64,000 bases of DNA from Hemicentrotus pulcherrimus (lineage: Eukaryota; Echinodermata; Echinoidea; Camarodonta; Strongylocentrotidae): assembly GCA_003118195.1 (NCBI GenBank), contig BEXV01000387.1, positions 174,514-238,513 of the forward strand. The letters are read 5' to 3'. Position numbers and translations under genes: made by a program. Below, in pieces: positions 1 to 13,380 of the stretch (position 1 is its first letter; every line of letters begins with the position of its first letter). Below the pieces are notes generated by a model. The model searched no databases. It was not told the origin of the DNA and saw only the letters and a program-made list of their open reading frames with translations.

Positions 1-288
1 GGAATGTAAGTACTTGCAGCCATAATCAAAATTCATCATTGGCTCAAGCACTGGATTAGCAATGAGAATATCTCACTTGACAGGAAGATGCTCATCAAAT
101 TAACTGTTTACAAAGTGCACAATAAAACAGCTGAAAAATGGAAATACCTGTACCTGCATGAAGCTGATACTACAAAACTGTAAAAATCAGAGAGAATGGT
201 TCATGAGAAACTGGCGCAAAAAAAAAATTTAACCCAAAAAATACAAAGTTACCATCACAAACCTAGGATGGTTGCATTTCTGACTTAC

Positions 289-478
289 CCATTACAGACA
301 GCATACAGGTGGTTTCCGCTTTTCCGGCCTCGTTGGTCGCACGACAGCTGTACCTGGCCGCATCCTCGGGGAAGACTTCATCGATCTCCAGTCTACAAAC
401 ACCGGTCTCGGTGTTGCGCTTGAGATTGTAGTCAGGGTTTTCTTCCTTGACAGGTTTGTTGTTTTTGAGCCACTCCAC
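289..478 (-). CDS. CCDC141: CCDC141-like exon 31: second half of Ig domain 3
   Basis: 190 nt, phase 0 to phase 1, donor GTAAGT. Encodes VEWLKNNKPVKEENPDYNLK and ARYSCRATNEAGKAETTC. Ig domain 3 keeps both core cysteines. The phase-1 donor requires at least one more exon left of position 1. Confidence 0.94.
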
Positions 479-3400
479 CTGTGATGCAATATAAAACAAG
501 AGTTGTATTTTGGTTGAGGAATGAAACATCTTGCTTCACAGTGTGATTCCAAGTAAGATTACTTGTTTCTCAATAAACAAATGTAACAAATAATGCATAA
601 AAGATTGCCTGATTATGCTGCAAGTCTGTAGGTCACTTGAACTTCCCAATTTTTTATATCATTTTCAATGTTGTATGATAAAGCATACCTTGTGATTTTC
701 CTTAACATTATTTGTTGTTTAACTTTAAAATTTTACTTCTGACTTACATTAGTATACATGGTGGCAAGAGAAGAATTCACGATTTGATAGATTAATCAAT
801 GGTGCATTATCAAGGAACTTGAAATGGTATTGTTAGCAATAGCATTGAGCTAATTGAAAGTGCAATCCAACGTCTTTTCCTCATGTCTCCCGCACATTTT
901 GATACCAAATTTGGTATGGGCTGACCTATAGTTTGGGTGTTAGGTGACAAAATATCATCACATGTATATCAAAATATGTAATTCTCACAAATGGGCGTGT
1001 GTATATTTCCCCAAAAAAATTGCATATTGTCATAAAAATATTAATAACAAGTAAATAAATAAACATAAAAGAAAATAAACATTACCATCTTATTCAATGT
1101 ACTTCAATCCATCACCATGCTAATTTTCACATTAATTGGACCTTCCTAGGCCGAGATATTAGGGGGGAGCATAATGCCCCCCCCCCCCTCTCGGCCTTAT
1201 TAAGACCTCAAATAGCCCAGCCTCTTTAGGGTTAAAGTACTCTTGATTCGATGTATAATGATTTGCTTCTGTGCTGTATTTCTGATTTGTATGTATAATA
1301 TGCTTTTCATGGAATTACATGTAAACAAAATTAAACTTGAACTTGAAGTCCCTACTCACCACAGGTACTGGATCTCCCTTCAGCACACACTCAAAGGCAA
1401 ATGGAGTTCCCTTCTTGGCCTGAGCATTCACTAATGGGGTCAGGAACACTGGAGGCTCCTCAGCTTCTGTTGGTGAGTAAATGACAAAAAGAGAGTATGA
1501 ACAAGAATCAGATGAATTTATTTATTTATTTATTTATTTGAACATATTTCATCAGGATAACAAGATCAGAAAGGACCGGTTTACATCCTGGTCCTGAAAA
1601 AATGATGATGAAGACTGAGACATGTTTCATTAGGGAAGTGGCTGCCAGTATGTTGTCTAATCAGTCACCAATATTAATCATTTTAGAGAGCATATAACAA
1701 TGGATCCTATTGTTGGTTCTACAGCTCTTTTTGTCAATAAAAATATTGTCATATTTTCTATATCTGAGAAATTCGTTTGGTTAAAAAATAGATTTACAAG
1801 GAATTTGAAAAAAATATTTTTTAATATGAATTTCTATGAATTTCATCCAGCTTACTTTAATTGAATTCAACGAGATAAAAAAAATTCTGAAACAAAATAA
1901 AATCATCACAATTTGTCTTGGGTGCAAATGATGTTTGTTTATCAACAAAACATTAGTTTATTTATCTAACATTAATGCCACAAGAGCCTCGACTTTCTCT
2001 TTAGAATTTCTGTCAATACCATAATCTCAAATGAAAGCTATAAGAACCATCTCAACCTACCATTGACTTTGACCTGGATGATGCACTCCGCCCTACCAGC
2101 AGGGTTGGTTGCCGTGCAGATGAAGATGCCTTCATCCTCCAAATCAGCCTCTGGGATGATGAGGGTGTGCGTCTTGTTATCAACCTTCAGGATGTAAGGT
2201 TCTCCTTTCACTTTGATACCATCCTTAGACCTAAAAGGATAATATTTGAACTTAGGGTAACAATATATATCTACAGCAGGACATCCTTTGAAAATGCACC
2301 TCAATTTTCTTGTGACAAGTTGTGCTATGGCTTTATGTTACATAAAATGAGACATTAATTTCCAAAGTTGTGCAATTACCAAAAGGAGATCCCTAACAAT
2401 ACTCAAACAGGGAGGGGATATACCATTGATATCCCCTGGAAAACATCTTTCACTTCCTCCCAAAATCTGCAGATACAAAAACCAGCAATTCATTAATATC
2501 CAGAATCCCTGTAAAATGGTTTTGCTTTCAATTATCAAATACTTCTCACAGGTCTTAACCACAGTTATCTCAAGCTTTGCCAGTCTGCACCTTAACTGAC
2601 TGAAAACAGATTCTCTTTACCCGCAGTTTCCCCTCTTTTTGAACTTACCACACTACATTAGGTTGTGGGTAGGCATCCACGGTGACTTCAAGAATGAGAG
2701 GCTTGCCCTCTTCCACATTCTTGTCCCCTGGGATCTCAATGAACTTGGGCATGGTGGCATTGTGAGTTAGCTTGATGTGCCCTGTTGATACCTTAGGTAC
2801 CTCCTTAGGCAGCACAAATTCCTCCTGTACAGCTGTGATACAGGAAAGGAAAGATCAATAGTCACATATCCATTCAGTAAAAAAAAATGCAGTTAACATG
2901 ATTTTAAACAATATTTATTACAAACAGTCCTGGGGCCTCATCTTAGAAAAAGTTGTAAACGATCCAAACTAATTACAAGTCTTCAAATCGATCGTACAGT
3001 TAGAATGGCCTATCTCTTAATGCATTAACACAGTTGCAACTGATACAGATTACTCCCACTTCTTTATATGCCAGGATCCTGGATTTTGATTGTGAAGAAC
3101 AGTCTACATTTGGAAGTCAAAATGTTTAGGCTGCTCATCATGACAATGGTTTATACAAGACATGGTTAACCGAATCTATTTAACCTTAAGATAAATCAAC
3201 ATTTAAGTATACTCTATTATCCATTCAGAACAATCTTTTTCTGGAAAAAGTGTTTTTAATAGACATAACTGACACTTGGTTTTGGATAAAAACATTAATC
3301 TCCATACTTGAAATAATTTGATTCCATGTATCAAGAGTATGTGTACTGTACGTATTTCCGATCAAGACAACAACAAAATCAGGAACAAACAAAACCAACA

Positions 3401-6400
3401 CTTTGTTCGCAACCACATCACATACCAATGTTTGCTTCATTGATACACAAAGAGAAAACATACAATTGTGAATAAGTAACTACCTTGTACATGCAGCTCA
3501 GCTTTGCACATCGCTTCACCGATCACATTGAAAGCCTTGACGGTGTAGACTCCTGCAGCTTCAGGCTGAGTGTTGTAGAAGCTCAGGGCACAGATACCCT
3601 CGTCTCCGCACTCCACACTCAGATTGTTGGACGTACGGACGGGAGCACCGTCCTTGAACCACTCCACCTCGGGTGCAGGGTCTCCCTTCACAACGCAGTC
3701 CAATTCTAGAAAGAAAACCGTCACAAAGTGTTGAGATGTCCATCTTTACATATGGAATCAAAGCTGAATTCATATTATCACAAATTTCTTTCAATTCTTG
3801 GTACATGTACATGTCGATACTAATCTTTGAAATCACATTGATCAATCAAGCACTCTCTAATCCCCTTGCTTTTTAAAACATGAAACTATATGAGCAATTC
3901 TAAATAACATACACACATCTATCATCACTTAGATTGTCGTTCCCACTATTATGGTAAAGGTAATATGTACATGATGTACACAAATTGTCAATTTTTGGTC
4001 AATTATCATTTTTTAAGATGTGGATGATGACAGACCATGATATCCAGCAGTGAATATCATATCAGTGATAGAGTTGCACATACACGTAAGTACACATTTT
4101 ACTAATGACTGCTGGATTTATACGGCAAATAGAAATAGGATCAGATTATAGGAAAGTACAGTGATGTGAAGCAGATGGCTGTATCAACCATAAAATAAAC
4201 CAAATGAACACACCACCATCACTCCTTATCCACTCATTCAATGAAACCATTGTGTGCACAAGGTAGTTCCTGTATTTTGGTTGTAGGGAATGAGAGACTT
4301 TGGGAGTCAATGGCTTAATCAATCACTCAGAACTTACGAGTTGCTCTGCCTTGTTTGACAAGGTTGTCCCTGATCTTCCTGGTGAAGTAAGGAGCGTAAC
4401 CAACTGGCTTCGGGGGCTCTGGTTCCGGTGCTGGGAAATTTAGGAAGGCTTCTACTGGCTCCTTTCTGGTCTGTGTTATAGGCGATTCAGGTTGGATAAG
4501 CTGCATGGAAGCATATCAATATCAACATTACGTTTAAAGTTGTAAGACCAATGAAAACCAAGATCGCAATTTTCAAAGAAAATATCAAGTTCTGTGTAAA
4601 AAAAAAAAAAAAAATTTTTATTAACTCGAGAAGAACAGAAACCTGCGTGTAAATGGCATCAATATTTGAATCAAATGCCAAAAGTCTGAAACAATTAACA
4701 ACAATAACTCCTTCATCAAAACTGATATTAGGGACTGACTCTCCCACTTTTCCTTCTTTTCAAATACGATTAATTGTACTATTGATTATTTATATTCATT
4801 TATTTGTGAATTACTACTTGTATTACTTATCATTATATTGTTAAAATGTATTCATTGTTATTTTTGTTGTTGTTTATGGAAAATGCAGAAATAAAACTTG
4901 AAACTGAAACTGAACTGAACTAGCAATTCTCCCAAGAGAATGGAGCATGGAAGATGTGACAGAATATGAAGGCTACGGAAGTAGCACTAAATTATCACAT
5001 CTGCAGAGGGTACAATCAATAAACTTCCATGACCGGCAATTCTGTTAGTTGTACCTTAATGGACTTGCTACTCTTCTCTGGGAGTCTGTCCATTGGCATC
5101 TCTGCATCACTTGAATGTTCCTCCGGGAGGATGATCTCTGCTACCTGACGCACAGGACGTGGTGCATTCCACTGCTTCATCTGCACCGGCTTCTGGTACT
5201 GTGGCACCACACTCTCCTGCACTGCTTTAGGTGGTGGTGGTGGCTGCCAGGGCTTGGTCTCCACCGGCTTTTGGCTGATCGGTTCCACAGACTCGTTCAC
5301 CCGACCTGGCGGTGCTGGCACAGGTTTCTGGGATTGGAACAGCGGTACCGTTTGAACCGTCCGTTGGACTTGAGGTAGAACAGTCTCATCTGGTTTGGCT
5401 TGTACTGGAACAGTTTGTCGGGGTAGGTTGTTGGCAAGGGCGAAGAGTTCATCGTTGGTGACCTGAAGAGCATCAAGGAGCTCACGGTTTGTCTTGACGG
5501 TCGAGGTGACACGCGGTGGTACCTTGTGACCTGAAAAATGTACAAGGTGTAGTTTACAATTACCATAACATTGTACGTATCTACAAAAACTATCACACAT
5601 TCTTGTCTACAAATACCTCAATAATTTTACCAGCATCACATAAACATTGGAGAGAAAATTACTTCAACACTTACAAGGATCACACTGACCTCAAAAAAAT
5701 TGTTGCAACTTGGAGTCTAATAATGCTTAAGAATGATTATTTATTTGGTATTGATTCAATAATCCTTCATACATTTTTAGCATATTAGACAAAGCTCATT
5801 ATGAAATTATCAAGGACACTGTCCAACTGGCACATTTACAGAAGGCGGCATAAACGGCCTGCCGTGCCTTCCCTCTTTCTGAACCGAATTGACATACCTC
5901 AAGTACTGTGCACTCCCCTTTCATATTTCTGCCACAAAAGCCACCATAAAAAGTGGTAACAATTTTATTTTGCCAATCAAATATTTTGAAGACTGCCCTG
6001 CTCGCCCCCTGCCAAAGATCTGGATACACCCCTGCACTGTCCTGCATGTACTTACTGTATAGCTCAATGGCCATCTCATTCAGTTTGAAGAGCCTTGCTT
6101 TCTGTCTGGCATCTCCTTTCTCAATGAAATCTTCCACCTCTTCCAATGTCTCTGCTGCTTGTTCCTGTGCCGTGAACAGGGGTTTCTTCTGGCCAACAGC
6201 CACCAGTAGATCTTCTGCCTTCACTTGCCACTCCACAACCTTTAAAACAGGATTGCAAAAAAATTTAATGATGACATTGCAGACATACATGTAGGTTGAT
6301 GGCTAATCTGCCTAACACAATATATAATCCCAATTCTAATTTCTCATGACAAATGATCACCTACAGGGTATCGGTCAAATCTTACATTTCCATTGAAGAA

Positions 6401-9400
6401 GAGAATCATTTTCCAAGTTAATGAGTTAAACAGTTTTGATTATCGTGCAAAATTCCACATTTTTCATAAATAAGTTCATCATGATAGTAAAAAAAAGGGA
6501 TTGATAATTCATCAGCTCTAAAACACAAATTAAAACAAATCAAATGTTAGTTTTACTACTGATAATAAACTTCAAAATTATATATTCATATGATCAATAT
6601 CAACAGGATTAAAACTCAAATAGTAGTGTCTATAACTGGCTGTGCAGTATGTTTGAGGATGAGAGGACGATTTGCTAATACTTACAGTTTTGTAGAGGTC
6701 GTGGAACTTTGGCGCAGTCTTCAGCTTCTTGCGCTGGTCTTCCAGAGAAACACTCAACTTGCTCCAGAAGCGGTTGACGTCATCAATGTCCCTCTTGATG
6801 GCAGAGGCATTGGGAGGGTTCTTAGCAAGGGCAGCGATGGCTACGTTTACAAAGTCCTTGTGTTCTACCTCGATTGGCTGCAAAGGTTGAAATCAAATAA
6901 AAGTGGTTAGATATGGTACTGCTCATTTCAATACAAAAAATATGCCAAATATGTGCGCTCAAGTATAATTTTCACACTTGATATTATTAATCGCAGTGAT
7001 GTATAGAGAAAATTAACTCCTTACTCTACAAACAATATGAAGCTTTCCGTAGCCATACTGCATAAGTAATGCCATTTTCCAGTTTGACTAGCTACTATAG
7101 GTTCCTTAACAACTTGTAAAGATAGGATATATATACATCCTTTTTTTATAATACATACACTAATCTAGTTAACTGATAGCATATTCGTCAAATGGTTGAA
7201 ATTAATTGAAGCATTAATGGAAGAGGAGACAAATTTAGATTCCTTAATTTTAGAAAAATATGATTTAAGTGCTCACACACTCTTTCATACAATAAGTACG
7301 AATAGCCATTTCAGCTTGAAGACACTACAAACCTACCTTCATGTCTTGCTCAAAAGTGGCAAACTTCCTCTGGACTTCTGGCAGGTCTTCTGCCTTCTCT
7401 CCATAGTCAGTCTTGAGTTCTCCAAGGTGCTTGGTGGCTTTTTGGATTCGGACAGCCAACTTTTTCGAAAAGGAAAAAACATAACAATGTATGACATTAT
7501 TAATAATGATTATATAGTCTCATTTATCCCATGGACCTCATCAGTATCAAGAATGTTCTTATTAACATTTTAACCTAAGCTTTAGCCTGTCTATCATAAT
7601 AAGGTGTTCTAGCACCTGAGAGTTTCTTCCTTGTCGGTACTAATTTAAATTTCCTTCATCTGGATGGAGAGTAGCAAATGTAGATTAATGCCTTACCAAA
7701 GGACATTAGTGCAGTCTTCATCTTGCAACTCTCTCAAGCAACTAGAACCCACCAATGACTCATGTAGGATTGATATTAAAAGCATTAAATCATATAAAAA
7801 ATTGATAAAAATAGAGCTGAGAAAATTGACAAGACAGTAGGTTGAAATTAAAGGAGACATTGACAAACCAATACATCAATTGAGATTTGATTAAAGGCAG
7901 GGCACTGAACATACCGTCTTGAATCTCTTGTGGATGTTAAAGATGACCTCCACCTTATGTCTGTAGTCAGTTATCTGTCTGTGAAGCTTGGACCAGTAGC
8001 GTTCTGCCTCGGCTATGTCTTTCTCAATCACGCCAGCAGAGGGCGGCCTCCTGTCGAGAGCAATGTGGGCAGAGCTCAAGTATTTCTTGTATTCGTCTTC
8101 TAGGACCTGCATAGAGAGACAATCAAGGAGGGAATCGAGTCAATTGAATCCAATGCTTTTATTTATATTTCAATACAAAAATACGTAAAACAAAAATCAA
8201 CAATCACTCAAGTGACAAAGATCAACACATCTTACACATATATATATAAATATAAATGATAGAAAGCATGAATAAACATCACCATTTGTAAATCTTTTAG
8301 CATCTTCATCTATACATACCTTTCAAACTAATACAAACTAAACTGTAGCCTAATATCCACTGTATCTTTACCATTGTTCTTTTTAGTATAGTTTCCATAT
8401 GTACATGTACCTAAAATGATCAAATGAACACAAAACAAGAACAGATTCAAATGGGAATCAGTCTTTGTCTTGATTTGGTGTTAACAACCAACTGTCTTGA
8501 GCTATCTTCCAGAACAAGAATGCATTAGAGAACCACATATTTCAACAAAGTTTGAAATAAAAAATGAATGTTCTTCACCTTGATATGTGCTTCCCAGGAT
8601 TCATGTTTCTCAATGATGAGAGATGAAGAGTGAGGTGTGCTCTCAAGCTCATTCAGATCATCTTCAGCTTGCTCCATGTTCAAGATCAACTGGAAGGAAA
8701 AACAATACAGACATGAATGTTTAACGAGATCGTTGCAGTTTTAAAGCCACGCTGTCCTACTTGTAGCTACTTGCTCCCTCTATATAGAAAATAATGCCTA
8801 ATTGGTGACCATTAGTCCCCCATGATCCTCTTTTTGTTGCAGTTGTAACACTTGGAGGAAGAATTAGTGTTTTGAAGATTAAACTTGGATTATTTAGTCG
8901 GACATATAGTTGACGAACATGTTGAGATATATACCCAGGCTGTTGTTGGATAAAGGGCATTATTAATAATATGAAAACAATCACCACAATTTTTGTCATG
9001 GTACCATAATAATATTAATGTAAATAAAGATTTTTTAAAGCATTATAGAAATTAGGCAAATCATGTTCAATTTGGTCCCATTTATAGAAATATTTCGCAA
9101 GTTTATATAATCTACGAAATGTATATGAAGCATCTAGTAACATGGATGGTAAAAAGAATTACAATTCAAATATATATATTATATATTGTTTAACCTATGG
9201 TCATCTTTTATAAATGAAAATTTGGAATCTAGTCCAAATTCTTTACAATTTTGTCTAGACAGTTGCTTTTCATGTTATTTGCAAGGAAGAGCAATGGATG
9301 TAAAGGGGACTCACAGTCTTGTACTGCATCCTGATGTTTGCAACCAGCTGCATCTTGTCCCTGTAGTCCTGGACCGACTTGTTAAAGCCCACCCAGAAGT

Positions 9401-12400
9401 TCTTGACCTCGTTCAGTTCTCTCTCGATCAGGGTCGAGGCAGGAGGTGCCTGGTCCAGAACGACGTTGGCCCTACTCACGTAGCTGGCATACTCCTTCTC
9501 TAGGTCCTTGATGTGGACCTGCCAGTCCTGGAACTTCTCGATGGTGAGGGTCTCTGAGACTCGGGGCTGCTGCAGGTCCTGGAGCTGACGATCAGCAAGT
9601 TTCAGATTGCTCACCAGCTATGATGAAAGGACAGAATCAAAGATAAATATTATCATCTTTGAATAAGCACAATTAGATTTAGAATGAACGTTGACAATGT
9701 ACAGCACATCTTTTAATTGTACAGAGAAACCTATTTTACAAACAGACATTATACCAAACAAATTTAGAGACAACTTTTTAAATTCAATCATAGTGCCTCT
9801 TTTCATCGTTCACATTGATGCAAACATTCCTCAATGATATCTGGCTTTAAGATTCACAGATGCATTTGAAGTTCAAGAAGATATTTACACTTTGTCAAAA
9901 AGAACATGTGTCTGAAATTGCAACAAGTGTAATTTTGGACCAAAATGACCATACAATGATCGTATATATGAATACTTACAGTTGTGTATTGCTTGCGTAG
10001 ATTGACCACTAGTTCCATCTTATTCCTGTAATCATCGACATTCTTGGTGAAGCTACTCCAGTATGTTTGAACCTCCTGGATGTCTTTCTGAATACTAGGT
10101 TTATCTGCTGGTTTGCCCTTCAGGGCGATGTGAGCGGTGCTCAGGTAGTGCTGATATTGATCTTCCAAAACCTAGAGATACACAAAAGTAAGATATGAAA
10201 TAGTAGGTTTATATGGATGTACAGTTAACAAAACACAATACTCTGAATAACACATTATTATCCATTCACATGTAAAAGGTTGATTTTTTCATGATTATAG
10301 TTCACCTGAATGTATTGTTGAATAACATATGGAGAACACAACCTAGTGACTCATAAGTAAAGGGTGTGAATGCTCTCGTTGCCCCNNNNNNNNNNCCCCC
10401 CCCTCTCCCTTAACCTCCATTTATGATTAAACAAGCCTTATAACAATCCAAAATACAGCTACCATTGTTCAATCAGGATCTACTGAACTCTAAACCTTAA
10501 TCCTCTCAATAAAGGATAACCTTCACAAAATGCATACCTTGATCTCAGCCTCCCAATCCTGGAACTTCTCAATGGTGAGAGAGACCGATTCTCTGCTCTT
10601 CTTCATTCCATCCAGTTCATCCTCCGCACGCTGAAGATGAATGATGAACTGTTTGATGCAAATAAGAGCAACACAAAAATGAATGAATGTACAGTTGACA
10701 CAGTGTTTTTTATTTTGTTTCTGTAGATGTTCTGAACCTCCTGAATAAGCAAGTGGCTTCTACCCTTCCTCCTTTTGATTTCCCTTTTCTTCCTTTGTGA
10801 AAAAGTCTTGCAAAACTCTTTAAAATACATGTTAAAATAAATATAACAAATACATACCATTAATCAACATCGCTAGCACTAAATTATTTGTTCTTGAATA
10901 AACTGTTGGCATATTATGTTTCACTGTTCATAAAGGTATATATTTCTACATAGCAAGAAAAAAATGTTTAAGTGTTGGTTGAGACCCAGGAGGATTGTCG
11001 ATTCTACATGCTCAACAATTTGGTCAAAATTGGACACCCTTCCTGTTCCTTATGGCATACAATAGCAAACATCTCTCTCACCCCAGACAAGTAATGATAA
11101 TAATAATAATAATAATAATAATAATAGTGTAAACTTATAGAGCGCACACAGGGATGCTCATGGCGCTAGCTCAGCACCAGTTCTCTTTAATACAAGTAAA
11201 GAAAATGTTTCTTTGATGATAGGGATAATAAAGTACCTCTGACTTGAGAAGCTTGAGGCTTGTGTCTTCACCAGCCTTGGTGAGACGTTGCCTGTATCGG
11301 CTCCATTCATTCAGCCAGTGCTCTTTCCTCTCCTCCATAGCATGGATGGTTTCTTCAATATCCCTCCTGGCTGGAGAGACAGGATCCTACAAAAGAGACA
11401 TCATGAAAACATGAGAGGTAGAGTTTATTTATTTATTACATTGTATTATTATCTTGACTGCACTATGGCTATCTATCTTTACACTCCAGAATATCATCAC
11501 TATGTATCTTAAATTGAGTTGAGTTTAAAGTTTTATTATCCAAACAAAAAGTACATCAGTTATAACAATCAAATGTGAATGTTTAACATTGAACGGATAA
11601 ATGGGACCAGAGAATGGCATTGCATGCTAATCGTGTCTACCATATCAAGAGGAGTGACATTAGGATTGGACTACAAGAAAGGAAAGCTTCCTATCTCAGA
11701 AATGTTGGTGTATGAAGCAAAGGTATGTTTCCCATAAAAATAAAATTTCTCAAAATAATCATTGAAAACATGTACCAGTACACAAATACATCTATGATTA
11801 AACTTTATTCCAAGGTCAAGTATCCAATTATGAGTAATTCAAAAACAACATGCATGAGAGGAAAAGTACATGTAGAAGGGATACAGTGAACAAATCACCA
11901 AGACATAAAGAGCATAAGAGAAAGGGAGATGAGGGCAAGAAATGGTAATACAGACTAGATTACGGAAGGGCGGAAAAGCAAAAAAGTCTTAGCAATAACA
12001 GAATGAATTTTAGATAGGATAGTTGGATAGCATAGAAAACATCTTCATATGAGACAATATATCTGGATATAGAATTACAGTATCCAGTACTTACCGATTG
12101 CCTAATCTTTGCAATGACTTCATCTCCTTTCCTGGCAGCAGTAGTGTACAGCTCTGTGATATAGCGTTTCTCTTCCTCGTGCTGCTGTAGTCTGATCTGA
12201 GCTTCTGAAGTGTGTGTCGGTAATGGGACATCATGGTAGGAAGCAATTGCCTCATCCATAGTCTTGTTGACCTGGAACAAATAGTGAAGTCAGTAAACTT
12301 ATGGCCGTTTCTTAAGACTTGTTATCAACAAGTTACAATAATGGGTACATTCTTCTGAAATCTTTGCATCTGGTTGCCTGGCGAACAAGTTTGCTAGAAA

Positions 12401-13287
12401 GCTATGACTGTAAAACACATTCTCCACTGCACTAACAAAATTATTTACTTCAAACCAATATTTAACCCTACATCTATACCAAACCTCATACTGAACCCTA
12501 TACCAAATCCTATACTAAATCTTATACTGAACCCTTTACCAAACCCTGTACCTAACCATATACTAAACCTTATACTGAACCATATACAAAATCCATATAC
12601 ATAACCCTAACCCTCTTTGTATATCTCAGAATATCACAAATGAAATAAAGGCAGGAGCAATTGTCACCAAAGCATATATCAGAGCATCTGAATTGTGGCA
12701 GTTGTTACCTAAAAATGGGTTTCATGAAAGGGAGCCCTGGTGAATACTTTACCTTGTTGACTTTCTGGTAGAAATCGATGCTCAACGTCAACACTATCTG
12801 GTATTCTCCCACTCTGTTCATGAAGCGATGATGAGCAGATGTGAGTCTCTCAACGATCTGTTCTTTCTCTCCTCCTGTATCTCCCTTGGCAGCGAGCATC
12901 TCGGCGGTCTTCAATCGCATCTGGATCTCAGTGGTTACTCTCTGTAAAATAAAAGCATTTATGAACTTAATTAAAGCTTTGCGAAGAGGGTCAGCTTCAG
13001 GTACATTTGCATGGCACTTTTAGCTGTGTATTCTTATATTCACTAGTCACTTGGTTGAAAGGGCATGTAAATTACAAATTCATCTGCGCCACACATTTAT
13101 GTGTACACAAATGTTCAGTCCAAGTATTTTGCATGGGTTGCAGTCAAAGAAATTGGAATAATTATGAATATACAAGGATATTTCAATCTTCATCTCATCA
13201 ATTAGTTTGGGGCAATTTTCTACATTTTGATTATTTATAGTACACATATTTCTCTTTATTTCCTACTCTTCCCTTACCATCTTAATT

Positions 13288-13328
<41 letters not shown>

Positions 13329-13345
13329 ATCTCACCCTTTACTCA

Positions 13346-13380
<35 letters not shown>

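Noticed and set aside
5115..5378. Plus-strand frames antisense to coding exons (also near 3485, 5953, 9186, 15109, 43765)
   Set aside because: They are shadows of real minus-strand exons and show no family similarity.
5799..6055. Read-through extension of CCDC141-like exon 24
   Set aside because: The strong GTAAGT donor and exact phase match to exon 25 make the intron more likely; the extension has no similarity to the family.
12404..12604. Plus-strand frame with Asn-Pro/Leu-Asn repeats
   Set aside because: Product of the degenerate minisatellite, not a gene.
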